A stretch of DNA of 64,000 nucleotides from Triticum aestivum (taxonomy: Eukaryota; Streptophyta; Magnoliopsida; Poales; Poaceae). The notes beneath the pieces are model-generated. The model saw only the letters and a list, made by a program, of their open reading frames with translations. It was not told the DNA's origin and searched no databases. The stretch is taken from positions 417,745,485-417,809,484 of the forward strand of contig NC_057809.1 in NCBI RefSeq assembly GCF_018294505.1, written 5' to 3'. The first letter of the stretch is position 1; each line of letters starts with the position of its first letter. Of the stretch, positions 35,046 through 45,443 are shown piece after piece. The position numbers were made by a program, and so were the translations under genes.

Positions 35046-35806
35046 TGTAGTGACCTGACCTTAGATGGTTAAGCCTCTGTGTATCCGTGCCATGCCTGGA
35101 TCAGTATGCTGGCACACACAGTACATCATTGTATATATCAAAGTGCAATCACATGTATAAATAATGTAAAACTAATATATACCTTATAAGTCTCAGTGGA
35201 AACAATCAACGTGTGTGGAGTCCCATCAACGCCATCGGCAAGTTGAGTGTAGACCATAACCTTATATCGTAACTCTTACTCGTTGAATAAATAATCATGC
35301 AACATGATACGTTGCAGACGTGTAGGTCAATACATTGAATGTACTGGCAAGATCACTATAAGAGGAATAGATGATAAAACTATACATATGCAATATGGCT
35401 TTGTGGCTCCGTATCTAAGGTTTTTTTTGCGTAAAACCTGGTTTTATTTTCCCTACGACAAAGAAATATCAGGAGTCTGTTCTACGGAGTTTTCTATCAT
35501 GACATGGTTCCGCCAACCGATGTCTCATAGCCCAAAATCATCATAAGTTGCCCACAATTAAGTTATTAGTCCGGTGTTGAGAGTTCCGAGATAGATCCAA
35601 GTCCAGAGGCTCAAATTGTCCATAACCGGGGACACAACTAATCGATTTGGTTTTAACCCTCTGCAGAGGTTTGTACACTTTACCCGCAAGATTCGATCTC
35701 TCTTTTACATTCTCGCACTTCAGGGTGTTTGAGAACAAGATGACTGAAACATGGTCTTCCGAAGAGTTCCTCTGACCACTGTCCGGTGCTCATCCAATCC
35801 TATCGT
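35046..35806 (-). repeat. LTR fragment F, left part
   Basis: Begins TGTAGTGACCTGACC immediately after the Copia sequence, a likely LTR edge; the five bases before it are CGATG. It carries CTGCAGAGGT and TACACTTTACCC near 35660-35685, shared with the element A LTR in the same orientation, so I read it as a minus-strand long LTR. Element G is inserted at 35806; the sequence resumes at 59416. Confidence 0.6.
35802..35806. repeat. Element G TSD, left copy
   Basis: ATCGT before the LTR start; identical to 59411-59415. Confidence 0.95.
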
Positions 35807-36765
35807 TGCCGGGGTACTGATCCACGGGCACCTGTGGGACCGGCGGACCGGGTCCCTTTCGGTTCGGCGGGGGCGAAGATCGTGCAAAGAGCGGATCAAG
35901 GCGATGCACGCGAGCAGTTTACCCAGGTTCGGGCCGCACGGATGCGTAAAACCCTACTCCTGCTTTGTGGTTTGTATTGATTTCTTGCTCGGGAGCGCGG
36001 AGTGCTACAGTATACACCTGCAGCTAACAAGACCGAGCGTGAGTGTTCGAACCAGCTAACCCCCTTCTACGTTGCACACGGGCCTCCTTTTATATGCTCA
36101 AGGGGTTACCGACAGGTGGCAACGGAGGTAAAGGGCAAAAATGGAAAGGTGTTGTGGTAGGTACAGCTACCTGCTACAGTGTATCATACCTAACCCTGAC
36201 GGCAGGGGACAAGGGCCTTAAATGCCCATCTGTGTCACCTAAACAGTGCGAAAAGGGACCGCCAGGGACGCCACCGTTCGCCACAATGGCGATCTTGTCA
36301 GCGCCGCTTGCCACCGCACGCCACTGGCTGCACAGCCTCCCGCCACGTAGGCCTGGAAGGGCCCCAGAGCGACACGTTGGTGGATGCGCTGGAGCGCGGG
36401 CCCAGGGAGGTGGCTTGCCGCGGCAAGCGCCTTGCCGCTGTCGTTTTCTTGTCGTGTTCGGGAGCTTGTCGCTCACCGGGCCTTGCCGGGGCGCGTGGTG
36501 CGCCGCGGCAAGTTCCTTGCAATGCCTTGGGTGGCCTTCCCGGCAAGCTCCTCTTGCCGGGGTCTTGGGATGCTTTTGCTAGCCTTCCCGGCAAGCTCCT
36601 CTTGCTGGGGTCTTGTCTTCTTGGCTTGGACACTTTGTTCTTGAATGGCTCCAAAGGAACCATGGAGGACCTTGGCGGTCACCCGGCAAGCCTTGCCGCG
36701 GGATGCTGTGACTGCCCGTGCACAAGTTCGGGATACTAGGGTACCCCTACTCTAGTACACCGACA
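35807..36765 (-). repeat. Element G 3' LTR
   Basis: TGCCGGGGTACTG to GTACACCGACA. TATA box in minus orientation at 36086-36096 (CATATAAAAGG). Contains the palindrome CTTGCCGCGGCAAG (about 36414-36427) and a duplicated block of about 47 bp (CCTTCCCGGCAAGCTCCTC twice, around 36533-36620). Confidence 0.95.
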
Positions 36766-36778
36766 GGAGCCCCCGGGC
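36766..36778 (-). other. Element G polypurine tract
   Basis: Minus strand GGCCCGGGGGCTCC next to the 3' LTR; the G-run is the likely plus-strand primer core. Confidence 0.55.
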
Positions 36779-36972
36779 CTGGGCCATACACGGTGCCGAG
36801 CGCTGTTGGGCCAGGCCCAAAACAGGGCACAGGCACGTGCGGCCTAGGTTACGCCGTATCTTACTCCGTATCCACCGCGCCCTCCCCGAACGGCACGCGT
36901 CGAATGCGGCGTCGTGGGAGAGATCGTGCTGGTTTCTTTATTCGGAAATGCAGAACGTCCGCCCCCTCCCTC

Positions 36973-36980
36973 TTTATAAG
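36973..36980 (+). promoter_or_regulatory. TATA box of the antisense gene in element G
   Basis: TTTATAAG about 170 bp upstream of the ATG at 37145, on the strand opposite to pol. A GC-rich upstream region (36780-36970) and a CT-rich leader make it look like an ordinary plant gene promoter. Confidence 0.6.
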
Positions 36981-37144
36981 CAGGGGAAACGGGGGCAGTT
37001 CGCACATTCGCCCGTTGCTGCTTCCAATCTCAGAAATCTCCGCCGCTCCCTCGTCTTCCCAAAGCCGAAAGAGAGAGAGTAGCGCCCCGCCCCCCATCGC
37101 CGCCAGCATCACCAATGCCATCGACCTCCTCCACTGCTTCCGCC

Positions 37145-40100
37145 ATGGCTCTAAAAGCCGACAAGGGGAAGGCCATGAAGTCGACCGAGGCGCAGCGGCT
37201 CGCGGCGCTGCGGAAGGAGCGCGCAGTTCCCCCCCCCCCAAGCTTGCCGCGAAGGAGCTGAGGGAGAACTACTACCTCTTCTGGTCGGCGGAGACACGGG
37301 CGCATCCGCGCACGAAGGTACTCCCCGCCGCTGCTTGGAAGAAGGCCCCAAATGGATACCCCTTCTTCGCTCTGTTCTTCTACTGCGGGCTCTGCCCGCC
37401 TTTCTCTGAATTCTTCTGTGACATTATGAATACCTATGGATTCCACCTCCTTGACTTCACCCCCAATGCCATTCTGACCATGGCAGTTTTCGCACATCTC
37501 TGCGAAAACTTTGTCGGAGTCCTTCCCAACGTAGCCCTCTTCCGCCACTTCTTCATACCCCGAGTAGAGAGAGGAGAGCCTCTATCCAGCGGAATTGCCT
37601 GGATCTCAAGGGTCGGCAAGAAGGAAACCTATCTGGAGGGAGAGTTCCGCGGCAAGTGGGAGGAGTGGAGAGCAGATTGGTGCTGGATTGACGAGGAGAA
37701 TCCGCAGCCATTCACCACCCGGCGCCAAACCCCAGTAGCACGCGGTAGCGATTGGAGCGATGTGGCCCCGGAAGACGACAGGCTGAAGATTGCCGTCACC
37801 AGGATCTTGCGCCTCAGGCTTGCCGGGCTTACTGTTGGCGCTGTTGGCGCAGACTTCCTTCGCCGCCGCATCACCCCCTTGCAGGAACGGGGGAGGCCCA
37901 CTTGGGAGTTCAAGAACGCGGCAGACATCATGAGGCTGCGGTCGGGCCTCAACTACAACTTCACAGTCCTGGAGCTCAACGCAATGCTGCAGGAGCTGTT
38001 CAAATATGACCCCAACATCCCGAGGTTTTCAGGTTGCCGGGGGGCGTCGTTCCGTTGTGCAACAATTCCTCGCTCGACCGCATCCGTGCAATGATGCCGG
38101 AATGCGACTCGCACGTGATTGTGCCAACTTGGCAGGAGCCTGCGAACGAGGTCGTGCAGCAGTTCTTCGACGACTTGGTGGAAGTGCCAATCCGCCCCGA
38201 CGAGAAGGACGGCCTCACCCGCGACACCACGGATGCGGAGTTGGCGCTCATCGCCACTAGGCTGGAGGAGGCAGCGGCAGCCGCAGCCGCGGGCGAGTTC
38301 GGATTCACTGTGGAGGAGGCTGATGCAGCGGAAGCGGCAAGCCACGCCGAGCGAGGGGAGCCCGCCGGCAAGAAGGAGCTTGCCGGGCGTGACGCCGAGC
38401 CGAGCGAGCCCGCCAAGGACACGAGCGGCTCGTTGGAAATCAACTCTTCTTCCTCCTCATCTTCGAGCAGCTTGCCGCAAGAAGAGCCTCCATCCCCACC
38501 AAGAAGGCGTCTCCGCAAGGCCGGTGATGTGGCGGAGCGGCAGGCGGGTCAACAGTCGCCACGCTGCGTGACACGCTCTACCGCGGCAAACACCATTGCC
38601 GCGGGAGCGCCTCATGCTGCGACGGCAACTGGAGCGGAGTCTAGCCGGACCACCGCTTCAGTCCCTGCCACTACTCACGCCGCGCCGACAGCCAGAGCGG
38701 GGTCGTCTCAGACCACCGCCACCGCTCCCGCCAAGCGACCAAGGGAAGCTACCCCTCCGCCTCCTCACGCCGGGCGCGCGCCGGACTTCGACTTCTCTGC
38801 GTTCAGCTCCGACGAGGAACAAGAAGAAGAGTAAGCTTCTCTTGCTGTACTTATAGTTCCTCAATTCTTGCTGTTTTGTCTTGTTTCTCACTTGCTTTTC
38901 CCTGAACCTGTTCCTCTTCAGGACTCTGGCCCAGAGAGCGGCGAAGAGAGCTAAGGTCCCGGTGATCATCATCGAGGACGAGCCCACTGCGACAGCAGGT
39001 GGCGCGCCCGAGACAACCTTGCCGGACCCGGTGACTTTTCTCCAGGGCAGCCCCCAGCGTAAGTGTATGATTTACTTTCCGCTGCGAGGCGCGCTTGGGT
39101 ACTTGTCTTTGCTGATATCTACTTGTTGACTTGTGTAGGAGCCGAGCAGCACCACCAGGAGCCAAGGGAGAATCCCCCGACAAGGGATAATTCTCCGGCA
39201 AGGGAGGGCTTCCCGGTAAGGGAGAAGTCTCCGGCAAGGGAGGGTTCTCCGGCAAGGGAGAAGTCTCCGGCAAGGGAGGGCTCTCCGGCAAAGGACAGCA
39301 CCAGCGGCCCCCCGACGGCGGAGACCACAACTGCAGAACCTGGTGCAGGTACTCCTCTTGCTTCAAAACTTCCCTTGGGTTCTTCTTCTTCTGATCTTCT
39401 TGAGTTTTTGCTGGATTTTGCTTGACTCTTCCCCTTTTCCGGCCGTCAGGTCCATCCGCTGCGGAGCAGATGGAAACCGAGGTCGCCGCCGATGAGGCAA
39501 CTGGTGCTGGAGATGCCGCAGGCGTAGAGGCCGCCAAGGCTGACGCCGCGGCAACTGGTGAGGGGTCCGGCGATTGCACTGACGGCCCTGAGGCCGCAGG
39601 AGCGCCAGGCGCTACACCGACCGCCGACCCGTCCGCCGCTGCCGCAGCGCCAGGCTCCGGAGAGCCCCAGCCAGGCGTATACCTGAAGGCCGGCGATGAC
39701 GTCTTCATCAACCTCCCCTGGGTGTCAAGCTCCAGGGCGCCGGTCGAGGGGGAGATCTTCGACGGGGAAGTGCTCGCCTCCGCCGGGCTGACGCTGGTTG
39801 ACGCGCCAAGCAGCAGCAGCAACGAGCCCGAAGAAGAGCGGCTGCTGCGGAAGTTGATGTCGCTCTACCGCGCGCGACAAGCCAAGCTGGAGTCCCGCGA
39901 GGCGCTTGTCGTGAAGGCGGGAGCAGACATTGAAAAGCGCGCGGAAGAGCTCGGGGGTTTCCACCGGGAAGCCCTCCGATCCTTGGCGGAAGAGTGGGAG
40001 CAGCTTGTTGAAGTGCAGAAGGCCTTTCTCCTCGAGAAGGCCGAAGCCGAAGAGCGCCAGCGACTTGCCGCTGTGAAGCTAGCCGCGGAGGAGGGCGAGC

Positions 40101-40840
40101 TGGCGCAGCGGAAGGTCAATCTTGACGCCCACGAGGAGGAGATTGCCTCGCGCGAGGAGAAACTTGGCGGAGCCCTCAAGCAAGCGGAGGACGCTGCCGC
40201 CGCCGCCGAGGCTGCCAAGGAGGAGTTGAAGACGAAGGTGGCGCGGCTGGAGGCCGATCTCTCCGAGAAGGGCAAGGAGCTCAGCGCCGCCAAGGTCTCC
40301 AACGTGGATCTTGAGTTGAAGCTAACCACTTTGACCAAGACTCTGGACAGCGCCAAGAAGCGGGAGGCGGCCTTGAAGGAGGAAATCAAGGCCGACAAGG
40401 CGCTGCTGGAGAGTGCTGCCACCGCCCAGAACGCCTTCAGGGAGACCGTGATGCACTGGACGGAGAGTCTTGTGAACGCCGCCACGGACATCGACAAGGA
40501 GCTAGTGCAACTGGGGATGGAGGATCTCGGGTATCCCTCCGACGACAACCTCCAACCCAGCGCCAAGCTCATTCTGTTCTTCAAGGGCGTGGCGACGGCC
40601 CTTCAGCAACTCCGGGAGAGGACCCCCAAGCAACTGGCTGACGAGTCGCGCAAGATCTGCGCGGGGGCCCTCCAGAAAGTATTGATGAAGGTGGCCTTCC
40701 GCAATCCGGGCCTCCGCCTCACCAACATCCTCAGGACCTTGCCGCCAGAAGCTGATCTGGAGGAGCTCAAGGCCCTTGTCGCACCCATTGTGGACAAGGT
40801 GAGCGGGATCAAGAGGGTTGAAGGCGATCGCGTAGATTAG
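37145..40840 (+). pseudogene. Antisense gene of element G (PF04195-like domain plus long coiled coil)
   Basis: Start ATG 37145 (MALKADKGKAMKSTEAQRL) after the TATA box. Exons 37145-38830, 38922-39058, 39139-39348 and 39450-40840 with GT/AG borders. The N-terminal domain (NGYPFFALFFYCGLCPP, YGFHLLDFTPNAILTMAVF, WRADWCWIDEEN) is PF04195-like. Then come an acidic Ser-rich tail, a nuclear-signal-like KRAK, SPAREG/SPAREK repeats (39190-39297), and a coiled coil of about 200 residues (ALRSLAEEWEQLVEVQKAFL to LKEEIKADKALLESA), ending VEGDRVD. Only two defects: a poly-C run near 37229-37239 and a site near 38030, each shifting the frame. The last exon is open for over 460 codons. Function unknown; a chromatin or RNA-binding role is possible but not shown. 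Confidence 0.78.
39190..39297 (+). repeat. 18-bp minisatellite in exon 3 of the element G antisense gene
   Basis: Five to six copies of TCTCCGGCAAGGGAG plus three bases, encoding SPAREG/SPAREK in alternation. In-frame expansion keeps the exon open. Confidence 0.88.
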
Positions 40841-41115
40841 GCTGCCCATTTCTTCTTTCCTTGTCACTGTTTATCTTGTCATGAAAACAATCTGTTAGAG
40901 CCGCGACAAGTTATTTTTGTAATATAACTCTATTCTGGTCAATGATCGCAACGTTATTCCCTTTACTCGATTCCTCCCTTTGTATGTTTTTTTTACCCTA
41001 CGCCTTTAGGGAACTTGCCGGTGTAGGCACCTAAGCCGCGAGCGCTGAGTGCGGAACGTCAGCAGCCTGCTGGCGGTGCCGTTACCGACAAGAAACCTTG
41101 TCGCAACTAGTCGCA
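40841..41115. other. Element G antisense gene 3' flank
   Basis: Probable 3' untranslated region; no coding content. Confidence 0.55.
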
Positions 41116-41262
41116 GCTCACTTAAGTTGTTGAGCGGACTCGAAACAAAGTAAGGGCGCTAGCGGCTCACTTAAGTTGTTGAGCGGACTCGAAACAAAGT
41201 AAGGGTGCTAGCAGCTCACTTAAGTTGTTGAGCGTACTCGAAACAAAGTAAGGGCGCTACTA
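41116..41262. repeat. 49-bp tandem repeat, three copies, between the converging genes of element G
   Basis: Units start at 41116, 41165 and 41214, each GCTCACTTAAGTTGTTGAGC plus ACTCGAAACAAAGTAAGG. GCTCACTTAAG...GTTGAGC gives a weak inverted repeat. Located between the end of the antisense gene (40840) and the end of pol (about 41738), the same place as the array of element B. Confidence 0.92.
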
Positions 41263-41737
41263 GCTACGAGTTGGTTCCTCCGCGCACAGGTTTTCCATAC
41301 AAAGTGAGGTCGTTCAAGGGAGATAACTTAAAAATTAAAAAATTTGATTGCTCAAACTTTGGCAACTTATCTTTTCTGTTGTTTGCTTCCCGGCAAGGCG
41401 AAACTTTCTTGAACGACGCCTGGTCCATACCATCATCTTCTCCTCTCCCCCCGGCAAACTTGTGGGCGAGGGGAACCTTCCTTTCAAAAGAAAGAAGAGA
41501 CAATACAGATATGGAGCTTTACGGCTCGTTATTGCTTACCGTGGAGTAGGTGCTGCACAAAGTGTCAGATCATATATGCCAAAAGATAGAAAGCATAAAA
41601 TCGACAAAATGCGCGGGGCACATGAGCTTTATTTATGCATGGGTTCTGTGCCCGGCTTTGTACAAAGGATTATATGCAACAACGGCAAGACTTGTACAAA
41701 AGGTGGTTGCCGGAACAGGTTCCGGCAACCGCGCCTT

Positions 41738-42815
41738 ACGGGTAAAACTTACGAAGATGCTCAATGTTCCAGGAGTTGCTCACCGGAATTCCATCTTCGG
41801 TCTCAAGGCGGATAGCGCCAGGCCTAGTGACTCGTTTCACCTGGTAAGGGCCTTCCCACTTCGGCGTCAACTTGTTAGAATTCTTGGCGGACTAAACGCG
41901 CCGAAGAACAAGGTCGCCTTCCTCGAGACTTCTGGCATTAACTTTGCGGCTATGGTAGCGGCGCAAAGCTTGCTGGTAGCGAGCAGGTCGCACAGCAGCC
42001 TGAAGACGGTCTTCCTCAAGGAGCAGCGCGTCATCTTGTCGCAGCTACTCTTGCTCAAGCTCATCATAAGCAAGCACTCGAGGTGACCCGTATACGAGTT
42101 CCGTGGGGATAACTGCCTCTGCTCCATAGACTAGAGCGAAAGGTGTCTGGCGAGTGGCTCGATTTGGTGTCGTCCTGATCGACCAAAGAACCACCGGCAG
42201 CTCCTCGATCCAGTTTCTTCCGCACTTGTGCAGCCTGTCGAAAGTTCTAGTCTTGAGCCCGCGCAGCACTTCAGCATTTGCCCTCTCCGCTTGACCGTTG
42301 CTTCTCGGGTGAGCAACAAAAGCGAAGCAGACCTTGGCGCCAAGATCTTGGACGTACTGCATGAAGGTGCGGCTCGTGAATTGTGTACCATTGTCGGTGA
42401 TTATCCTGTTAGGGATCCCAAAGCGGCAAACAATCGACCTGAAGAACTTGACGGCTGACTGTGCGGTCACCTTCCTCACTGGTTCCACTTCCGGCCACTT
42501 TGTGAACTTGTCGATTGCAACGTACAAGTACTCAAAGCCCCCGACAGCTCGGGGAAAGGGGCCAAGGATGTCGAGCCCCCAGACCGAAAATGGCCAGGAT
42601 AAAGGGATCGTCTGGAGAGCTTGAGCTGGTTGGTGTATCTGTTTGGAATGGAACTGGCACGCTTCACACTTGGTTACTTGTGCAGTTGCATCCTGGAGGG
42701 TTGTTGGCCAGAAGAAACCTTGCCGGAATGCTTTGCCGACAAGTGCTCTTGCGCCAATGTGGTGACCACATATGCCTCCATGTATCTCTGCCAACAGCTT
42801 CTGTCCATCTTCCCG
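41738..42815 (-). pseudogene. Integrase of element G
   Basis: HHCC motif (EIHGGICGHHIGARALVG then KCEACQ), then the DDE core: D in VWGLDILGPF, D in IITDNGTQFTS and E in NGQAERANAEVL. It continues through VLWSIRTTPNRAT and YGAEAVIPTELV. A TAG at about 42043 interrupts after YDELEQE where relatives have Gln; beyond it the frame stays open through LTPKWEGPYQVKRV to WNIEHLRKFYP and a natural TAA near 41738. All catalytic residues are present, so this is the best preserved integrase in the window. Confidence 0.88.
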
Positions 42816-43014
42816 GTGAATACACTTCAATTTCACACCGTTCAGTCTTCTTCTGTACAGTGTCTTGTCGACAAACTGGTACATACTTGACTGCCGGGCT
42901 ACTCTTTCCGCTTCTTCTTGCTCTTCGGGAAGTTCTCCTGTCTGAAGGAAACGGACAATCTGTTGCGCCCATGCTGGAGCCTGCGGCTCGACAACAAGGA
43001 CTAAAGGCAAATCT

Positions 43015-43356
43015 GCTGCTGCGGGAACATCCGCTTCTACGACAAGAACCTGCGGGTCTGCCGGAGCTTGACGTTCCCCGGCAAGCTTGCCGGAGCAAAA
43101 CTTGTCGGGAGCTTCTGCTTCAATGGAACAAACCCTAGGGCTTGCCGGAGCATCTTGCTCCTCAGCGCTCTTGGTGTTGGTCTCAGCTGCTGCGGGAACA
43201 TCCGCTTCTACGGCGAGAAGCTGCGTCTCTGCCGGAGCTTGACGTTCCCCGACAAGCTTGCCGGAGCAAAACCTATCGGGAGCTTCTGCTTCAACGGAAC
43301 AAACCCTGGGGCTTGCCGGAGCAGACTGCTCCTCAGCGCCTTCGGCGTTGATCTTA
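43015..43356 (-). repeat. 171-bp tandem duplication inside pol of element G
   Basis: Two direct copies, 43015-43185 and 43186-43356, in the linker between RNase H and integrase. Each encodes 57 residues with APASPRVCS, EAEAPD, FCSGKL, GERQAPA and VEADVPAAA. The unit is a multiple of three, so the frame is kept. The copies have diverged at several sites. Each contains a CTTGCCGG-type palindrome. Confidence 0.9.
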
Positions 43357-43469
43357 GGGACCTTCTTGGCGGCGGCTTCGGGAAGCTCTGCCGACAAATA
43401 GTCACCAGAAATCAACCTCCTCTTCTTGCTCTGTCCAATTGATGGTGTTACGGACGGTTGAGTGAGCTT

Positions 43470-44426
43470 GAGCACAAAGATCCCTGGTTCCACAGGTAGC
43501 TTAAGTGCGGCGCACTTTGACAGGCCATCGGCAATGGCGTTCTGAGCTCTTGGAACATGTTCCATTTGTAGGCCGTCAAAGTGCTCTTCTAGCTTTCTCA
43601 CTTCATCGATGTAAGCTTCCATCAACGGACTCTGATAACTCTTGTTTACTTGGCGGACGACAAGCTGTGAGTCACCCCTGACAATGAGCTTCTTGATCCC
43701 AAGGTCTACCGCGATCCTGAGACCGGCAAGCAATCCCTCATACTCTGCAGTATTGTTTGTTGCCTGCTCCTTGGGAAAGTGCATCTGGACTACGTACTTG
43801 AGGTGTTCTCCGGTGGGTGCGACAAGCAGCACGCCAGCGCCGGCGCCTTGCAGCGAAAAGGCACCATCAAAGTACATCAGCCACTCTTTGCTTACTTCCT
43901 TGTCGGGGATGCTTGTTTCTGGAATTTCTTCATCTGGTGTTGGCGTCCATTCTGCTATAAATTCTGCCAATGCTCTGCTCTGGATAGTTGAAGCACTTTC
44001 AAACTTGAGGCCAAAGCTTGACAGTTCCAGTGCCCACTCAACAATCCTGCCTGTCGCTTCTGGATTCTGTAATATCCTCTTCAGCGGAAAGCGAGTGACA
44101 ACTGTGATCTCATGTGCTTGGAAGTAATGGCGCAGCTTTCTCGAGGCCATGAGGAGGCCGAAAAGCAATTTCTGCACGCCAGAGTACCTTGACCTAGCCC
44201 CCTGCAAAAGGGAACTGACAAAGTAAACTGGGCGCTGCACCACCTTCTTCTGTATCTCCTCTCGCATCTGCGCAGATCCATCTTTGTCGGGACCAGAGCT
44301 TGCCGGGGAAGCCCCTTGCTTGTCGCTGGATGCGCTTGCCGTGGTTGCTGGCTCGTCATCTGCCTCCCTCTCTGCTACTAACGCAGCACTAACCACTTGA
44401 TTGGTTGCCGCTATGTACAGTAGCAA
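43470..44426 (-). pseudogene. RNase H region of element G
   Basis: Dual RNase H layout of the Tat lineage. The first, decayed segment has RPVYFVSSLLQGARSRYS and LLMASRKLRHYFQAHEI. The second has all four acidic sites: D in MYFDGAFSLQGAGAG, E in AEYEGLLAGL, D in VRGDSQLVVRQV and D in NAIADGLSKCA. An Ala/Ser-rich insert (DDEPATTASASSDKQG) separates the first segment from reverse transcriptase. A one-base frameshift near 44465 divides it from the reverse transcriptase frame. Confidence 0.85.
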
Positions 44427-44439
44427 CTTCTCTTGTGGC

Positions 44440-45443
44440 TTAGGTGCGACAAGTATTGGAGGGGAGGACAGGTATCTCCAAGTCTTGCAGCGCAGCCTCC
44501 GCTTCCGGAGTCCATCTCATTGGGCCTGCCTTTTTCAATAATTTGAAAAACGGCAGGGCGCGCTCAGCAGACCGAGAGATAAACCTGCTGAGAGCAGCCA
44601 TACAACCGGCAAGTCTTTGTACATCCTTGACGCGCTTTGGTGCTTCAATCTGCTCAATGGCCTTGATCTTGTCGGGATTGGCTTCAATTCCCCGCTGAGA
44701 CACGAAGAACCCGAGAAGCTTGCCGGGAGGAACTCCAAACACACACTTCTCTGGATTAAGCTTGAGGCTAATCTTGCGCAGATTTGCAAAGGTTTCGTCT
44801 AAATCTTGAATCAAAGTCGCCTTGTCCTTGCTCTTGACCACTATGGCATCCATGTAGGCTTCCACATTTCTGTGTATTTGTGGCTCCAGAGCGACATGGA
44901 CTACTCTTGCAAATGTTGAACCAGCATTTTTTAAACCAAAAGGCATCCGTACGAAACAGTACGTGCCACGTGGAGTAATAAATGCGGTCTTCTCCTCATC
45001 CTTTTCTGCCATGAAGATCTGATGGTATCCTGAGTATGCGTCAAGAAATGAAAGCAAATCACATACGGCTGTGGAGTCAACAATCTGATCAATGCGCGGC
45101 AAAGGAAATGGGTCTTTGGGACAAGCTTTGTTAACATCAGTAAAATCAATACAAAGTCTCCATTTCCCGTTTGCCTTGCGCACGACTACAGGATTGGCCA
45201 ACCACGTAGGATGGAGCACTCCTCTGACAAGGCCTGCTGCTTCCAACTTCTTGATCTCTTCTGCTATGAACTCTTGGCGCTCCACTGCTTGTTTCCTGAT
45301 CTTCTGCTTGACGGGCCGCGCATGAGGACAAACGGCAAGGTGGTGCTCAATTACTTTCCTGGGAACACCGGGGATGTCAGACGGTTGCCACGCAAACACG
45401 TCGACATTCGCCCGCAGGAAAGCAACGAGCGCACTTTCCTATT
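44440..45443 (-). pseudogene. Reverse transcriptase of element G, active site changed
   Basis: Motifs in order: DVFAWQPSDIPGVPRKVIEH, LVRGVLHPTWLANPVVVRK, CIDFTDVNKACPKDPFPLP, LSFLDAYSGYHQIFMAEKD (first catalytic Asp) and FVRMPFGLKNAGSTF. The polymerase box reads AYMDAIVVKSKDK: the second Asp of the Y-M-D-D pair is Ala (about 44841-44853), which should abolish metal binding. The frame is otherwise open for 320 codons. It is separated from the protease by a TAG after TLDPK (about 45441-45443). Confidence 0.9.

Noticed and set aside
36043..36739. Several open frames in the LTR of G (and again at 58688-59384)
   Set aside because: They recur in both LTRs because the LTR is GC-rich; no known domain, and they overlap the LTR promoter.
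37145..40840. A host protein-coding gene with promoter and four exons
   Set aside because: It looks like an ordinary plant gene, but lies wholly within element G between PPT and pol, and has counterparts at the same place in B and C.
41116..41262. Possible CRISPR or tRNA-like repeats
   Set aside because: Three head-to-tail 49-bp copies without spacers; a simple tandem repeat.
42228..43442. Plus-strand frames opposite to pol of G
   Set aside because: Shadows of the well-preserved RNase H-integrase frame on the minus strand.
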